From Clostridiales bacterium (GTDB lineage: Bacteria > Bacillota > Clostridia > Tissierellales > Sedimentibacteraceae), in contig DNNV01000277.1 of NCBI GenBank assembly GCA_003497505.1, positions 4,213 to 12,775 on the forward strand: a stretch of 8,563 nt of DNA, in the 5' to 3' direction. A program made the position numbers and the translations under genes. Below the pieces are notes generated by a model, which was given only the letters and a program-made list of their open reading frames with translations, was not told the DNA's origin and ran no database searches. This document shows positions 1 to 6,586 of this stretch, piece by piece (within the stretch, counting starts at the first letter, position 1; each line of letters begins with the position of its first letter).

Positions 1-182
1 ATGTGATATTCTGCCGCAATGTTATGATATATTTCAATGCTGAAACTAAAATAAATTTGGTGAATAAGTTTTATGAAGCATCCAAGCAGGGAGGATATCT
101 GATGATAGGTCATGCGGAAACGATACAGAGAGATAAATCAAAATATATATATATTAATCCCGCAATATACAAAAAGGACTAA
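1..182 (+). CDS. cheR: CheR chemotaxis protein methyltransferase, C-terminal end (5' truncated)
   Basis: Only the last 59 complete residues are visible; the reading frame enters from outside the window and stops at TAA 180-182. The fragment opens with VIFCRNVMIYF, the CRNVxIYF signature of the SAM-dependent CheR methyltransferase fold, and continues to GGYLMIGHAET, matching the conserved GGYL-GHxE strand and loop near the CheR C-terminus. CheR transfers methyl groups from S-adenosylmethionine to glutamates on chemoreceptor signalling helices, which resets receptor sensitivity. The stop lies 2 bases before the cheB start, so the two opposing adaptation enzymes are almost certainly translated from one message. 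The N-terminal domain and most of the SAM site lie outside the window. The identification rests on a short but characteristic segment and on the neighbouring cheB. Confidence 0.9.
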   Translation, partial: VIFCRNVMIYFNAETKINLVNKFYEASKQGGYLMIGHAETIQRDKSKYIYINPAIYKKD

Positions 183-184
183 CT

Positions 185-1252
185 ATGATTGCAAACAATA
201 TTAAAGTATTAATAACCGATGATTCTCTGCTATTTAGAAATGTGTTGAAAAACGAGCTGAACGATGATACGAGGATAGAAGTTGTAGGCATGGCTGTGGA
301 TCCTTTAGATGCGATGGATAAAATTATAGCCCTCAAGCCTGATATAGTAACGCTTGATATAGAAATGCCTAAAATGGATGGGCTCACATTTATTAAAAAA
401 TTGATGGTAGAGCATCCCATGAAGGTTGTTCTTGTAAGCTCCATGAACATAAGTGTGTTTGATGCGCTTCAGTCAGGTGCCGTAGATTTCGTTAAAAAGC
501 CGGATATGTCCTCAAGCAATGATTTTCAATCATTTATAAGAGAGCTTAAAACAAAAATTAAAATTGCTTCTATTGCAAAGCTCATGACGGTCAAGAAAGA
601 TGAGCCTGCTAAAATAGAAGATGCTGCTACTCCCGCACAGGTGAGAGCTCCCATATCGCTTTCAAGTATTATTAAGACATCAACAAAGAAAATAATAGCA
701 ATAGGAGCCTCAACGGGCGGAACAGAAGCAACTCTCAAAATAATCAGGGATTTACCCAAGGATATGCCGGGAATTTTAGTTACGCAGCATATGCCTCCGG
801 GATTTACAAAAATGTACGCGGACAGGCTGAATAAAATATGCGATATGAGCGTGCGTGAAGCGGCCGACGGGGACAGAGTTGAAGGCGGGTTAGTGCTTAT
901 AGCACCGGGTGATAAGCAGATGAAGCTCCTGAAGGATGAAAAGGGATACTACGTATCCTGCAAGCCTGGAGAAAAGGTAAGTGGACATTGCCCATCCGTG
1001 GATGTTCTTTTCAACTCGGTTGCTGAAACAGCAGGAAAAAATGCCGTGGGAATCATTCTTACGGGTATGGGTAAAGATGGTGCAAGCGGCCTCATGAATA
1101 TGAGAAAAGCCGGAGCATACACTATAGGTCAGGATGAAAAATCTTCGGTGGTATACGGAATGCCAATGGTTGCATACAACATAGGAGCCGTTGAGACACA
1201 GGCATCCATAGAGAATATAGCTGATTTGCTATTGAAGCATTTGAATAAATAG
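185..1252 (+). CDS. cheB: CheB receptor methylesterase/glutamine deamidase, response-regulator type
   Basis: This 355-residue protein has the full CheB layout. An N-terminal receiver domain (about 6-125) has acidic pocket residues D12 and D13, the phospho-acceptor D58 in TLDIEMPKMDG, the switch Ser in VSS (84-86), and the conserved Lys of FVKKP (104/105). A linker of about 30 residues, rich in Ala, Pro and Lys, leads to the methylesterase domain (about 168-352). Its expected catalytic triad is visible: S176 in GASTGG, H202 in QHMPPGF and D298 in MGKDGA. CheB is activated when CheA phosphorylates it, then removes methyl groups from receptor glutamates; many family members also deamidate glutamines. 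The length is normal. The ATG at 185 follows an AAGGA ribosome site at 174-178. The two receptors downstream carry Glu-Glu pairs that fit as substrates for CheR and CheB. Confidence 0.97.
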   Translation: MIANNIKVLITDDSLLFRNVLKNELNDDTRIEVVGMAVDPLDAMDKIIALKPDIVTLDIEMPKMDGLTFIKKLMVEHPMKVVLVSSMNISVFDALQSGAVDFVKKPDMSSSNDFQSFIRELKTKIKIASIAKLMTVKKDEPAKIEDAATPAQVRAPISLSSIIKTSTKKIIAIGASTGGTEATLKIIRDLPKDMPGILVTQHMPPGFTKMYADRLNKICDMSVREAADGDRVEGGLVLIAPGDKQMKLLKDEKGYYVSCKPGEKVSGHCPSVDVLFNSVAETAGKNAVGIILTGMGKDGASGLMNMRKAGAYTIGQDEKSSVVYGMPMVAYNIGAVETQASIENIADLLLKHLNK

Positions 1253-1262
1253 GAAAATGGAT

Positions 1263-1268
1263 AGGAGG
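1263..1268 (+). promoter_or_regulatory. Strong ribosome binding site for fliD
   Basis: A perfect AGGAGG lies 8 bases before the ATG at 1277, in the 24-base gap after cheB. It fixes the FliD start and suggests strong independent initiation rather than coupling to cheB. Confidence 0.85.
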
Positions 1269-1276
1269 AAAAAGTT

Positions 1277-3547
1277 ATGCCAATACTTTCAAACAGTATA
1301 TATGGTTCATCAGTTAGCAGAGGAGTGGGCGGTCTTATGTCAGGACTGGATACAGACGAGCTTGTAAAGCAGATGACAACCCGCACAAGAACAAAAATCG
1401 ATAGGCAGTATCAGTCAAAGCAGAAGCTTTTATACAAACAGGAAGCCTACAGGGAAATAAGCTCAAAGCTAGTTGCCCTGAGCAGCAAATATTTTTCATA
1501 TTCAGCAGGTTCCAAAACAAACATTTTAAGCCCAAGGTTTTTTGAAGCTGACACTTTCAAATCATCGTCAAGCTATGTAAATGTAACGGGGAATGCAAAT
1601 AACATAAAGAATTTTGAAATTACGGATATATCAAGTGTGGCTACGGCTGCAAGCTTTGCTTCAAAAAACCCGGTATCAACAAAAGAGTTCGGTACAAGTA
1701 ATGATATGACTAAGAATGTTTCAAGGTTGGCAGGAGAAACCTTCAGCATTTCAATTCCGAATGAAAAGGTCTATAGCTTTACTATTGATAGAAAATTCGA
1801 GGGTGACAATATAGCAGATGTGAACACTATGCTTACAGAGTTGAATAAGAAGCTTGATGAGGTAAATAAGAAGCTTGAAGATGAAGGCAAGGATAAGGTT
1901 AGCTTCGGCATAAACAGTGATGGCAAGTTTGAAATAACCGGCGGAGGCGTATTGTCAGCAGCAAGCAAGGAATTTTTGAGTGTTTTCAAAATGAATGTAG
2001 CCGGAAAAGATAACGAGGGAAAAATAGGCGATGAAATAGTAGAAACAGAGTTATATAGAACAGCTACAGACGTTTTGGGAAGCGATAACGAATATATAAC
2101 CTTTGAATACAACGGAGTACTTAAGCAGATTAAATTAAATTCCGAAATAACAGATTCGGGAAAATTAGCAGATCATTTGCAGACAGAATTGGATAAAGCT
2201 TTTGGATCCGGAAAGATTACAGTGGATAAGACAACAGTAGCGGGCAAAATCACATTTAAGGCTACAGGTGATAACAACATTTTAGGGGTAAGCTCTATAA
2301 GCAAGCATCTCAGCATGCTTACAGGTTTGCAATCCGGTGACTATAACAGGATTAACAGAAACATAGCAATAGATGGCACTAGATCATCAGGATTAAAAAC
2401 TTCACTAACAACCGGGACTGCCACAAATGATAAGGGAGAAGCTGTTTATAAAATAGATGTTAATGGTAAAGAAATTTTAATAGCAAAAGGAACATCTCTT
2501 AATGACATTATTAAAAAAATCAATGCTGAATCAGATGTGAACATTTCCTATTCTTCAACAACAGATACTTTTTCGGCAGTATCTAAAGAAACAGGAGCAC
2601 ACAAAAAAGTATCTATCACTGATTTAGATGGCGGTAATTTAGCTACAGCGCTGTTCGGTACAGCGGGAACTGATTACACTGCAAAAAACGGAACAGATAC
2701 AGAGCTGACTTATAAGTTAAATGGAATTTCAACCACGATTACACGAAGTAGTGCTAACATTTCCGTTGAGGAAATCAACATTGAGCTTAATGAAAAAGCG
2801 AAGGACATTGACTTTAGCAAGCCAATAACCTTTGATGTGACAAACAACAGCGATGAGGTAGTTGAAAAGGTTAAGAAGTTCATCGAAGAATACAATGAGA
2901 TAATAGATCTCTTAGGAACTAAGACAAAGGAAAAACCTAAAAGAGATTATCCTCCTCTTACTCCAGAGCAGCAGGATGACATGAAGGAAGACGAAATAAA
3001 AAACTGGAATTTGGAAGCTAAAAAAGGAGTACTTTACGGCGATAGTAAAATGAACAGCGCACTGAGGGAGCTCAAAAGTGCAATGGGATCATTTACCGAT
3101 GTTAGTACCCTTAATCTCGCCGCCATAGGTATCTCATCCGCAAGAATGGATACAAGCGGTAAATTGGTCTTTGATGAAAAGAAGTTCAAAGAAAAGCTTT
3201 TGGAAAATCCTGATGAAATAAAGAACCTGTTTACGGGTGAGTCAAGCAAGGGAGAGGATGGTATTTCCGGAATAGCTGTCCAACTTAAAAAGGTACTTGT
3301 AAAAAATGTTGGCGAATACGGAAATACGGGACTGCTCATAGATGAAGCAGGACTTCCGGGAGGAATGACTGCAGATAAGAACCTCATTTCTGAGAAAATC
3401 AAGGACCATGATGACAAGATGAAAGACCTTAAAAGGTCTCTCGAGGTTGAAAGAAAAAGATATTGGAACCAGTTTGCGCAGTTGGAAAAGGCTATGAGCA
3501 GGCTAAACGCTCAAGGCTCATGGCTCACAAACATGACGGGAAATTAA
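1277..3547 (+). CDS. fliD: Flagellar filament cap protein FliD (hook-associated protein 2), enlarged
   Basis: FliD is secreted through the flagellar export apparatus and forms the cap at the filament tip, where it guides folding and insertion of flagellin. The N-terminal FliD domain (about 14-110) shows GGLMSGLDTDELVKQMT followed by a basic helical stretch. A flagellin_IN-like module is visible around 395-475 (IDVNGKEILIAKGTSLNDIIKKINAE). The C-terminal FliD domain (about 520-750) includes KVKKFIEEYNEIIDLLG, VLYGDSKMNSALRELKS, LAAIGISS and a coiled-coil tail ending GSWLTNMTGN. At 756 residues it is much longer than the roughly 470-500 of the Salmonella, E. coli and B. subtilis proteins. The extra length lies in the central surface-exposed region, which is rich in Lys, Asp, Ser and Thr. 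There is no cysteine and no cleavable signal peptide, as expected for this export route. It is followed by its usual partner fliS. Confidence 0.95.
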   Translation: MPILSNSIYGSSVSRGVGGLMSGLDTDELVKQMTTRTRTKIDRQYQSKQKLLYKQEAYREISSKLVALSSKYFSYSAGSKTNILSPRFFEADTFKSSSSYVNVTGNANNIKNFEITDISSVATAASFASKNPVSTKEFGTSNDMTKNVSRLAGETFSISIPNEKVYSFTIDRKFEGDNIADVNTMLTELNKKLDEVNKKLEDEGKDKVSFGINSDGKFEITGGGVLSAASKEFLSVFKMNVAGKDNEGKIGDEIVETELYRTATDVLGSDNEYITFEYNGVLKQIKLNSEITDSGKLADHLQTELDKAFGSGKITVDKTTVAGKITFKATGDNNILGVSSISKHLSMLTGLQSGDYNRINRNIAIDGTRSSGLKTSLTTGTATNDKGEAVYKIDVNGKEILIAKGTSLNDIIKKINAESDVNISYSSTTDTFSAVSKETGAHKKVSITDLDGGNLATALFGTAGTDYTAKNGTDTELTYKLNGISTTITRSSANISVEEINIELNEKAKDIDFSKPITFDVTNNSDEVVEKVKKFIEEYNEIIDLLGTKTKEKPKRDYPPLTPEQQDDMKEDEIKNWNLEAKKGVLYGDSKMNSALRELKSAMGSFTDVSTLNLAAIGISSARMDTSGKLVFDEKKFKEKLLENPDEIKNLFTGESSKGEDGISGIAVQLKKVLVKNVGEYGNTGLLIDEAGLPGGMTADKNLISEKIKDHDDKMKDLKRSLEVERKRYWNQFAQLEKAMSRLNAQGSWLTNMTGN

Positions 3548-3563
3548 GACAATAGGAGAGGAT

Positions 3564-3941
3564 ATGTTGAATCCATTTGAACAGTATAAAAAAACATCTG
3601 TAAATACAATGACAAAAGGTGAGCTTTTGCTTTTATTGTTCGATGAGGCAATTAAAAAGCTCAACCAGGGGAAGCTTCTGATAGAGAACAATGATTATGA
3701 TAATGCCAATGTAGTTCTTGGAAAAACAAGGCATATATTCAATCATCTCATTGTTACCCTCGATGACAAATACGTCCTATCACAGGAGCTAGCAGACATG
3801 TATATGTTTATTAACGGAGAAATTATCAAGGCAACTTCAATGAAATCAGCTAAGTATATAGATGAAATTCTTCCAATTGTCAAAGAATTAAGAGATACTT
3901 GGGCAGAAGCGGATGTAATAGCAAGAGCATCAAGGAATTGA
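3564..3941 (+). CDS. fliS: Flagellin export chaperone FliS
   Basis: This 125-residue, largely alpha-helical protein has the usual FliS length. The N-terminus NPFEQYKKTSVNTMTKGELLLLLFDEAIKKL matches the family pattern (NPY-x-x-Y-x-x-x-x-VNT, then GELxxxLYDGAI). FliS binds the C-terminal region of newly made flagellin in the cytoplasm, prevents premature polymerisation and presents it to the export gate; in Firmicutes it can also contact the regulator FliW. An AGGAG site at 3554-3558 lies 5 bases before the ATG, and the gene starts 16 bases after fliD, the common fliD-fliS order. No flagellin gene lies in the window, so its client must be encoded elsewhere. Confidence 0.95.
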   Translation: MLNPFEQYKKTSVNTMTKGELLLLLFDEAIKKLNQGKLLIENNDYDNANVVLGKTRHIFNHLIVTLDDKYVLSQELADMYMFINGEIIKATSMKSAKYIDEILPIVKELRDTWAEADVIARASRN

Positions 3942-3950
3942 CGGTGAAGT

Positions 3951-4316
3951 ATGGAAGAGCTGTTGAAAAAAAAATTAGAAGCTGCAATGGAGATGAAAAA
4001 TTTTACTGAGGAAATACGGAGTTTGTCTCCAAAAACCGATTACGATAAAATCAACTCCATGCTTGATGAAAGACAGGTGCGTATTGAAAATATTAATGCC
4101 ATTAATGAGGAAATAAAGAAGAAAGAAGAGCTTTATTCGAAATTTGGAGAATTCGGCAAGTTTGATTATTTAAAAAAGGAAATAAGAGAGGTATTCAAAG
4201 AAACTGCCGAAATCGATAATTTAATTCGCAAGAATCTGAACGATGAACTGAAAAATGTCAAAAGCATTTTAAACCAGCCAGAAGAACCTACCAGACTGAT
4301 AAACATAAAAGCCTGA
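3951..4316 (+). CDS. Small helical protein, FliT/FlgN-like candidate flagellar chaperone
   Basis: The protein has 121 residues, almost all predicted helical and very rich in Lys and Glu, with no signal peptide, membrane segment or cysteine. It starts 9 bases after fliS and is the last gene before the terminator. In many flagellar operons this position holds fliT or another small export chaperone. Residues 36-62 (SMLDERQVRIENINAINEEIKKKEELY) resemble the 'LLxxREELIxKI' helix common in FlgN/FliT-type proteins. A second helix spans about 71-107, and the tail (109-121) is Pro-containing and probably flexible. The inferred role is binding FliD or hook-associated proteins before export, by position and general helical pattern only. 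The ribosome site is weak (GGTGAAG 3943-3949), suggesting translation coupled to fliS. The nearest later ATG codons (residues 13 and 15) have no better site. Confidence 0.7.
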   Translation: MEELLKKKLEAAMEMKNFTEEIRSLSPKTDYDKINSMLDERQVRIENINAINEEIKKKEELYSKFGEFGKFDYLKKEIREVFKETAEIDNLIRKNLNDELKNVKSILNQPEEPTRLINIKA

Positions 4317-4317
4317 C

Positions 4318-4341
4318 AGCGGACCTATTTAGGTCCGCTTT
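4318..4341 (+). terminator. Intrinsic terminator closing the cheR-cheB-fliD-fliS operon
   Basis: A perfect 9-bp stem, AGCGGACCT (4318-4326) with AGGTCCGCT (4331-4339), encloses an ATTT loop. It begins 2 bases after the preceding stop codon. The T tract after the stem is only 2-3 bases before the sequence turns to AAATAAAAT, so termination may be partial and allow readthrough into the receptor gene 45 bases further on. Confidence 0.7.
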
Positions 4342-4385
4342 AAATAAAATCACTATATGAAAATTTAATAAGGAAGTGTGCGCCT

Positions 4386-6446
4386 ATGAAGAAAATTAAA
4401 ATGAAAAAAACAAATGTACAAGAGGCAGAAACTAGGAAAAACATAAGTATAACCATGAAAATCACATTGGTGTTATTTGTCATGTTTTTTACAGCATTGC
4501 TTTTTATGGGGATTTTAATCGGTACAACAGTCAATCGCAAATTTACGGAAAATGAAAAGGAAATACTTGGAGCATCGTCTGAAGGTGTCAGCAATAAAGC
4601 CAATGCATTTTTTGAAAAATATATAGGCATAGTGCTTCAGATTGGCCAGGACAAAAACCTGCAGCAATTTCTGATTGATGTGAAGGGAAGAGATACACTT
4701 CTGGGAACAGAAGGATTTATGACTGCGGCACTGACATTGAAGGAGACGGTAAATTCTGACCCGGATGTAATACTGGGGGCGTTTATCGCCGAAAAAGACT
4801 ATTACTTGTCATCACCTACGGCATTTTCGGATATTGGTTTTGATACAACAACAAGATCCTACTATAAATCCATATCCGAAGGTATTATTTGCATAACAGA
4901 TCCCTATATTGATGCAATTACTGGAAAGACAGTTATCACCATTTCGGCACCGGTTAAGGTCAACGGGAAAATAGAAGGTCTGGCGGCGGTTGACATATCT
5001 ACAGACAACCTTTCAAAAATTGTAAGTGGATATAAAACAGGAGAAACCGGGTATTTCACACTGATTACTGAAAATAATATAGTTGCGGCGCACAGAGATT
5101 TAGACAACATATTAAAACCCATAGATGAAATTGAACTGAGCGACAATATGATCCAGCTGATAAAGAACAAATCAGGAAATGTGTCAGAATATACATATAA
5201 GAATGAAAAGCTTATTGGAAACAGTACAGCAATCGGAAACACGGGATGGAGTATACTGTCCTCTATGACAATGGATGAATTTGAATCTAATACAAAACAG
5301 ATTATTTTGAATATAGTAATTACATTTGTAATTGCATTGGTACTGCTTTTAATTGTAATGGCGTTATTGATAAGCAAAATGACAAAGCCTATAAAGAAAA
5401 TAACGGAAATAACGAACAGTTTAGCCGAGGGCCAACTGGATGTGGACATAGACATAAAAGGTAGTGATGAAATCGGTATCTTGGCAAAATCAATCGAGAG
5501 TCTGACGTTAAGGCTAAAGTCCTACATAGCATATATAGACGAAAGTGTGGACGTGCTTGATGAAATGGCAGAGGGAAATTTGGCTGTGGAATTGAAAAAT
5601 GATTACGCAGGAGAATTTGCCAAGCTTAAAGACTCGCTGTTGAATGTATCTGGGACATTGAAATCAACCATAGGGAAGATAAAGGAATCGGCAGATTCCA
5701 TCAATATGAACGCAGAGCATGTATCCTCCGGAGCTCAGATACTAGCTCAAGGCACAACAGAGCAGGCAAGCGCAATAGAAGAGCTTTCGGCTGAAATAAA
5801 TGAAATATACCAGACAATAGTGAGCAATGCAGAGTATGCAGAAAATGCAGGAAACAAAGCCCTGGAAGCATCAAGAGAAGTGGAGTCCGGCAATGTACAA
5901 ATGAGGGATATGCTTTCAGCAATGGATGAAATAAGCAATTCATCAAATGAAATAGGAAAGATTATAAAGGTAATAGACGACATAGCATTCCAAACAAACA
6001 TACTTGCGTTAAATGCTGCAGTGGAGGCAGCAAGAGCAGGTTCTGCAGGTAAGGGATTTGCGGTTGTTGCAGATGAGGTGAGAAACCTTGCAGGCAAGTC
6101 AGCCGAGGCTGCAAAACAAACCACATCACTCATAGAAAATTCAATCAACGCAATCCGCAAGGGAACATTGCTGGCGGACGAAGCGGGCAGGTCACTGGCA
6201 GGAATAGTGAGCAAAACAAACGAAACAAATGAGATAATAAATGAAATTGTAAAAGCATCCTCACATCAGACTGTTTCGGTAAACCAGATAAGAAGCGGGA
6301 TAGAGCAGATATCATCTGTAGTGCAGGAAAATGCTGCTACAGCCGAGGCCAGCGCTGCAAACAGCGAAGAGCTTTCAGGACAGGCACATATACTGAACGA
6401 TTTGGTAGGAGGATTCAATACCGATTCATTAGCAGTAAATAAATAA
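4386..6446 (+). CDS. Methyl-accepting chemotaxis protein with dCache sensor (first of tandem pair)
   Basis: This 686-residue transmembrane chemoreceptor has a short basic N-terminus, TM1 (about 25-46), an extracellular double-Cache sensor (about 47-305) and TM2 (about 306-329). A HAMP domain follows (about 330-382), then a second HAMP-like segment (about 383-430, [16 protein letters not shown]), then the signalling hairpin (about 431-686). The hairpin tip [39 protein letters not shown] (530-568) is the CheA/CheW contact region. Likely methylation pairs are E465/E466 ([10 protein letters not shown]) and E661/E662 (ANSEELSGQA), substrates for CheR and CheB. There is no C-terminal NWETF-type CheR tether. 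Sensor residues F152, R157, Y159, Y160, Y174 and D203 resemble the amino-acid-binding dCache pattern, but the ligand is unproven. AAGGAAG (4370-4376) is the ribosome site for the ATG at 4386. No clear promoter lies in the 44 bases after the terminator. Confidence 0.95.
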   Translation: MKKIKMKKTNVQEAETRKNISITMKITLVLFVMFFTALLFMGILIGTTVNRKFTENEKEILGASSEGVSNKANAFFEKYIGIVLQIGQDKNLQQFLIDVKGRDTLLGTEGFMTAALTLKETVNSDPDVILGAFIAEKDYYLSSPTAFSDIGFDTTTRSYYKSISEGIICITDPYIDAITGKTVITISAPVKVNGKIEGLAAVDISTDNLSKIVSGYKTGETGYFTLITENNIVAAHRDLDNILKPIDEIELSDNMIQLIKNKSGNVSEYTYKNEKLIGNSTAIGNTGWSILSSMTMDEFESNTKQIILNIVITFVIALVLLLIVMALLISKMTKPIKKITEITNSLAEGQLDVDIDIKGSDEIGILAKSIESLTLRLKSYIAYIDESVDVLDEMAEGNLAVELKNDYAGEFAKLKDSLLNVSGTLKSTIGKIKESADSINMNAEHVSSGAQILAQGTTEQASAIEELSAEINEIYQTIVSNAEYAENAGNKALEASREVESGNVQMRDMLSAMDEISNSSNEIGKIIKVIDDIAFQTNILALNAAVEAARAGSAGKGFAVVADEVRNLAGKSAEAAKQTTSLIENSINAIRKGTLLADEAGRSLAGIVSKTNETNEIINEIVKASSHQTVSVNQIRSGIEQISSVVQENAATAEASAANSEELSGQAHILNDLVGGFNTDSLAVNK
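5391..6371 (+). repeat. Long direct repeat, copy 1: HAMP and signalling part of first receptor
   Basis: This 981-base segment (residues 336-662) aligns without gaps to 7583-8563 in the second receptor. By reading the two proteins side by side, residues 453-662 differ from the partner at only 6 of 210 positions, while the DNA has many silent third-base changes. It is a coding paralogue repeat, not a mobile element. Confidence 0.9.
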
Positions 6447-6451
6447 TTTAT

Positions 6452-6483
6452 ACCCGGCAGCTCGATAAGCTGCCGGGTTTGTT
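6452..6483 (+). terminator. Strong intrinsic terminator after first receptor gene
   Basis: An 11-bp perfect stem, ACCCGGCAGCT (6452-6462) with AGCTGCCGGGT (6468-6478), has a 5-base CGATA loop and is followed by TTTGTT. It lies 5 bases after the stop codon. The GC-rich stem stands out from the AT-rich surroundings and should separate transcription of the two receptor genes. Confidence 0.87.
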
Positions 6484-6521
6484 ATGAACAGGCTGTGAAT
6501 TATTTAATTTGCCGATACAGT

Positions 6522-6548
6522 TAAAGTTTTCGATAATATTTCCGATAA
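6522..6548 (+). promoter_or_regulatory. Sigma-28 (SigD/FliA) promoter for second receptor
   Basis: TAAAGTTT (6522-6529), an 11-base spacer (6530-6540) and TCCGATAA (6541-6548) match the enterobacterial FliA consensus TAAAGTTT-N11-GCCGATAA at every position except the first base of the -10. It also fits the B. subtilis SigD form TAAA-N15-CCGATA in essence. Transcription would start near 6554-6556, giving a leader of about 32 bases before the ATG at 6587. The site lies between a terminator and a chemoreceptor, a classic late-class flagellar regulon arrangement. FlgM-type anti-sigma control is an inference. Confidence 0.85.
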
Positions 6549-6552
6549 TATT
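6530..6552 (+). repeat. Tandem 11-base repeat around the sigma-28 -10 element
   Basis: TCGATAATATT (6530-6540) and CCGATAATATT (6542-6552) are the same 11 bases except for the first, with a 12-base period. The second copy supplies the -10 element. The first copy fills the spacer and resembles a -10 box without a matching -35. Confidence 0.8.
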
Positions 6553-6570
6553 ATAGTACCAAAATTTTAT

Positions 6571-6576
6571 GGAGGG
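6571..6576 (+). promoter_or_regulatory. Ribosome binding site deciding the second receptor's start
   Basis: GGAGGG lies 10 bases before the ATG at 6587. A second in-frame ATG at 6569 overlaps this site and has no Shine-Dalgarno of its own (preceded by AGTACCAAAATTTT), so 6587 is preferred. Confidence 0.75.
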
Positions 6577-6586
6577 TAAAAAGGAA

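Noticed and set aside
143..154. AT dinucleotide run (ATATATATATAT) before cheB
   Set aside because: It lies inside the cheR reading frame and simply encodes the Tyr-Ile-Tyr-Ile stretch; no paired promoter element was found.
202..220. TAAAGTAT followed by CCGAT near the cheB start, resembling a sigma-28 promoter
   Set aside because: The spacer is only about 6 bases instead of 11, the -10 continues GATT rather than AAT, and it lies inside the cheB coding sequence.
4196..4219. CAAAG followed by TCGATAA as a possible sigma-28 promoter for the first receptor
   Set aside because: The spacing is about 3 bases short and both boxes are imperfect; it is also fully explained as coding sequence.
6511..6518. 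GCCGATAC as a possible additional sigma-28 -10 box
   Set aside because: No TAAA-type -35 is present at the required distance upstream (6492-6499 reads GCTGTGAA).
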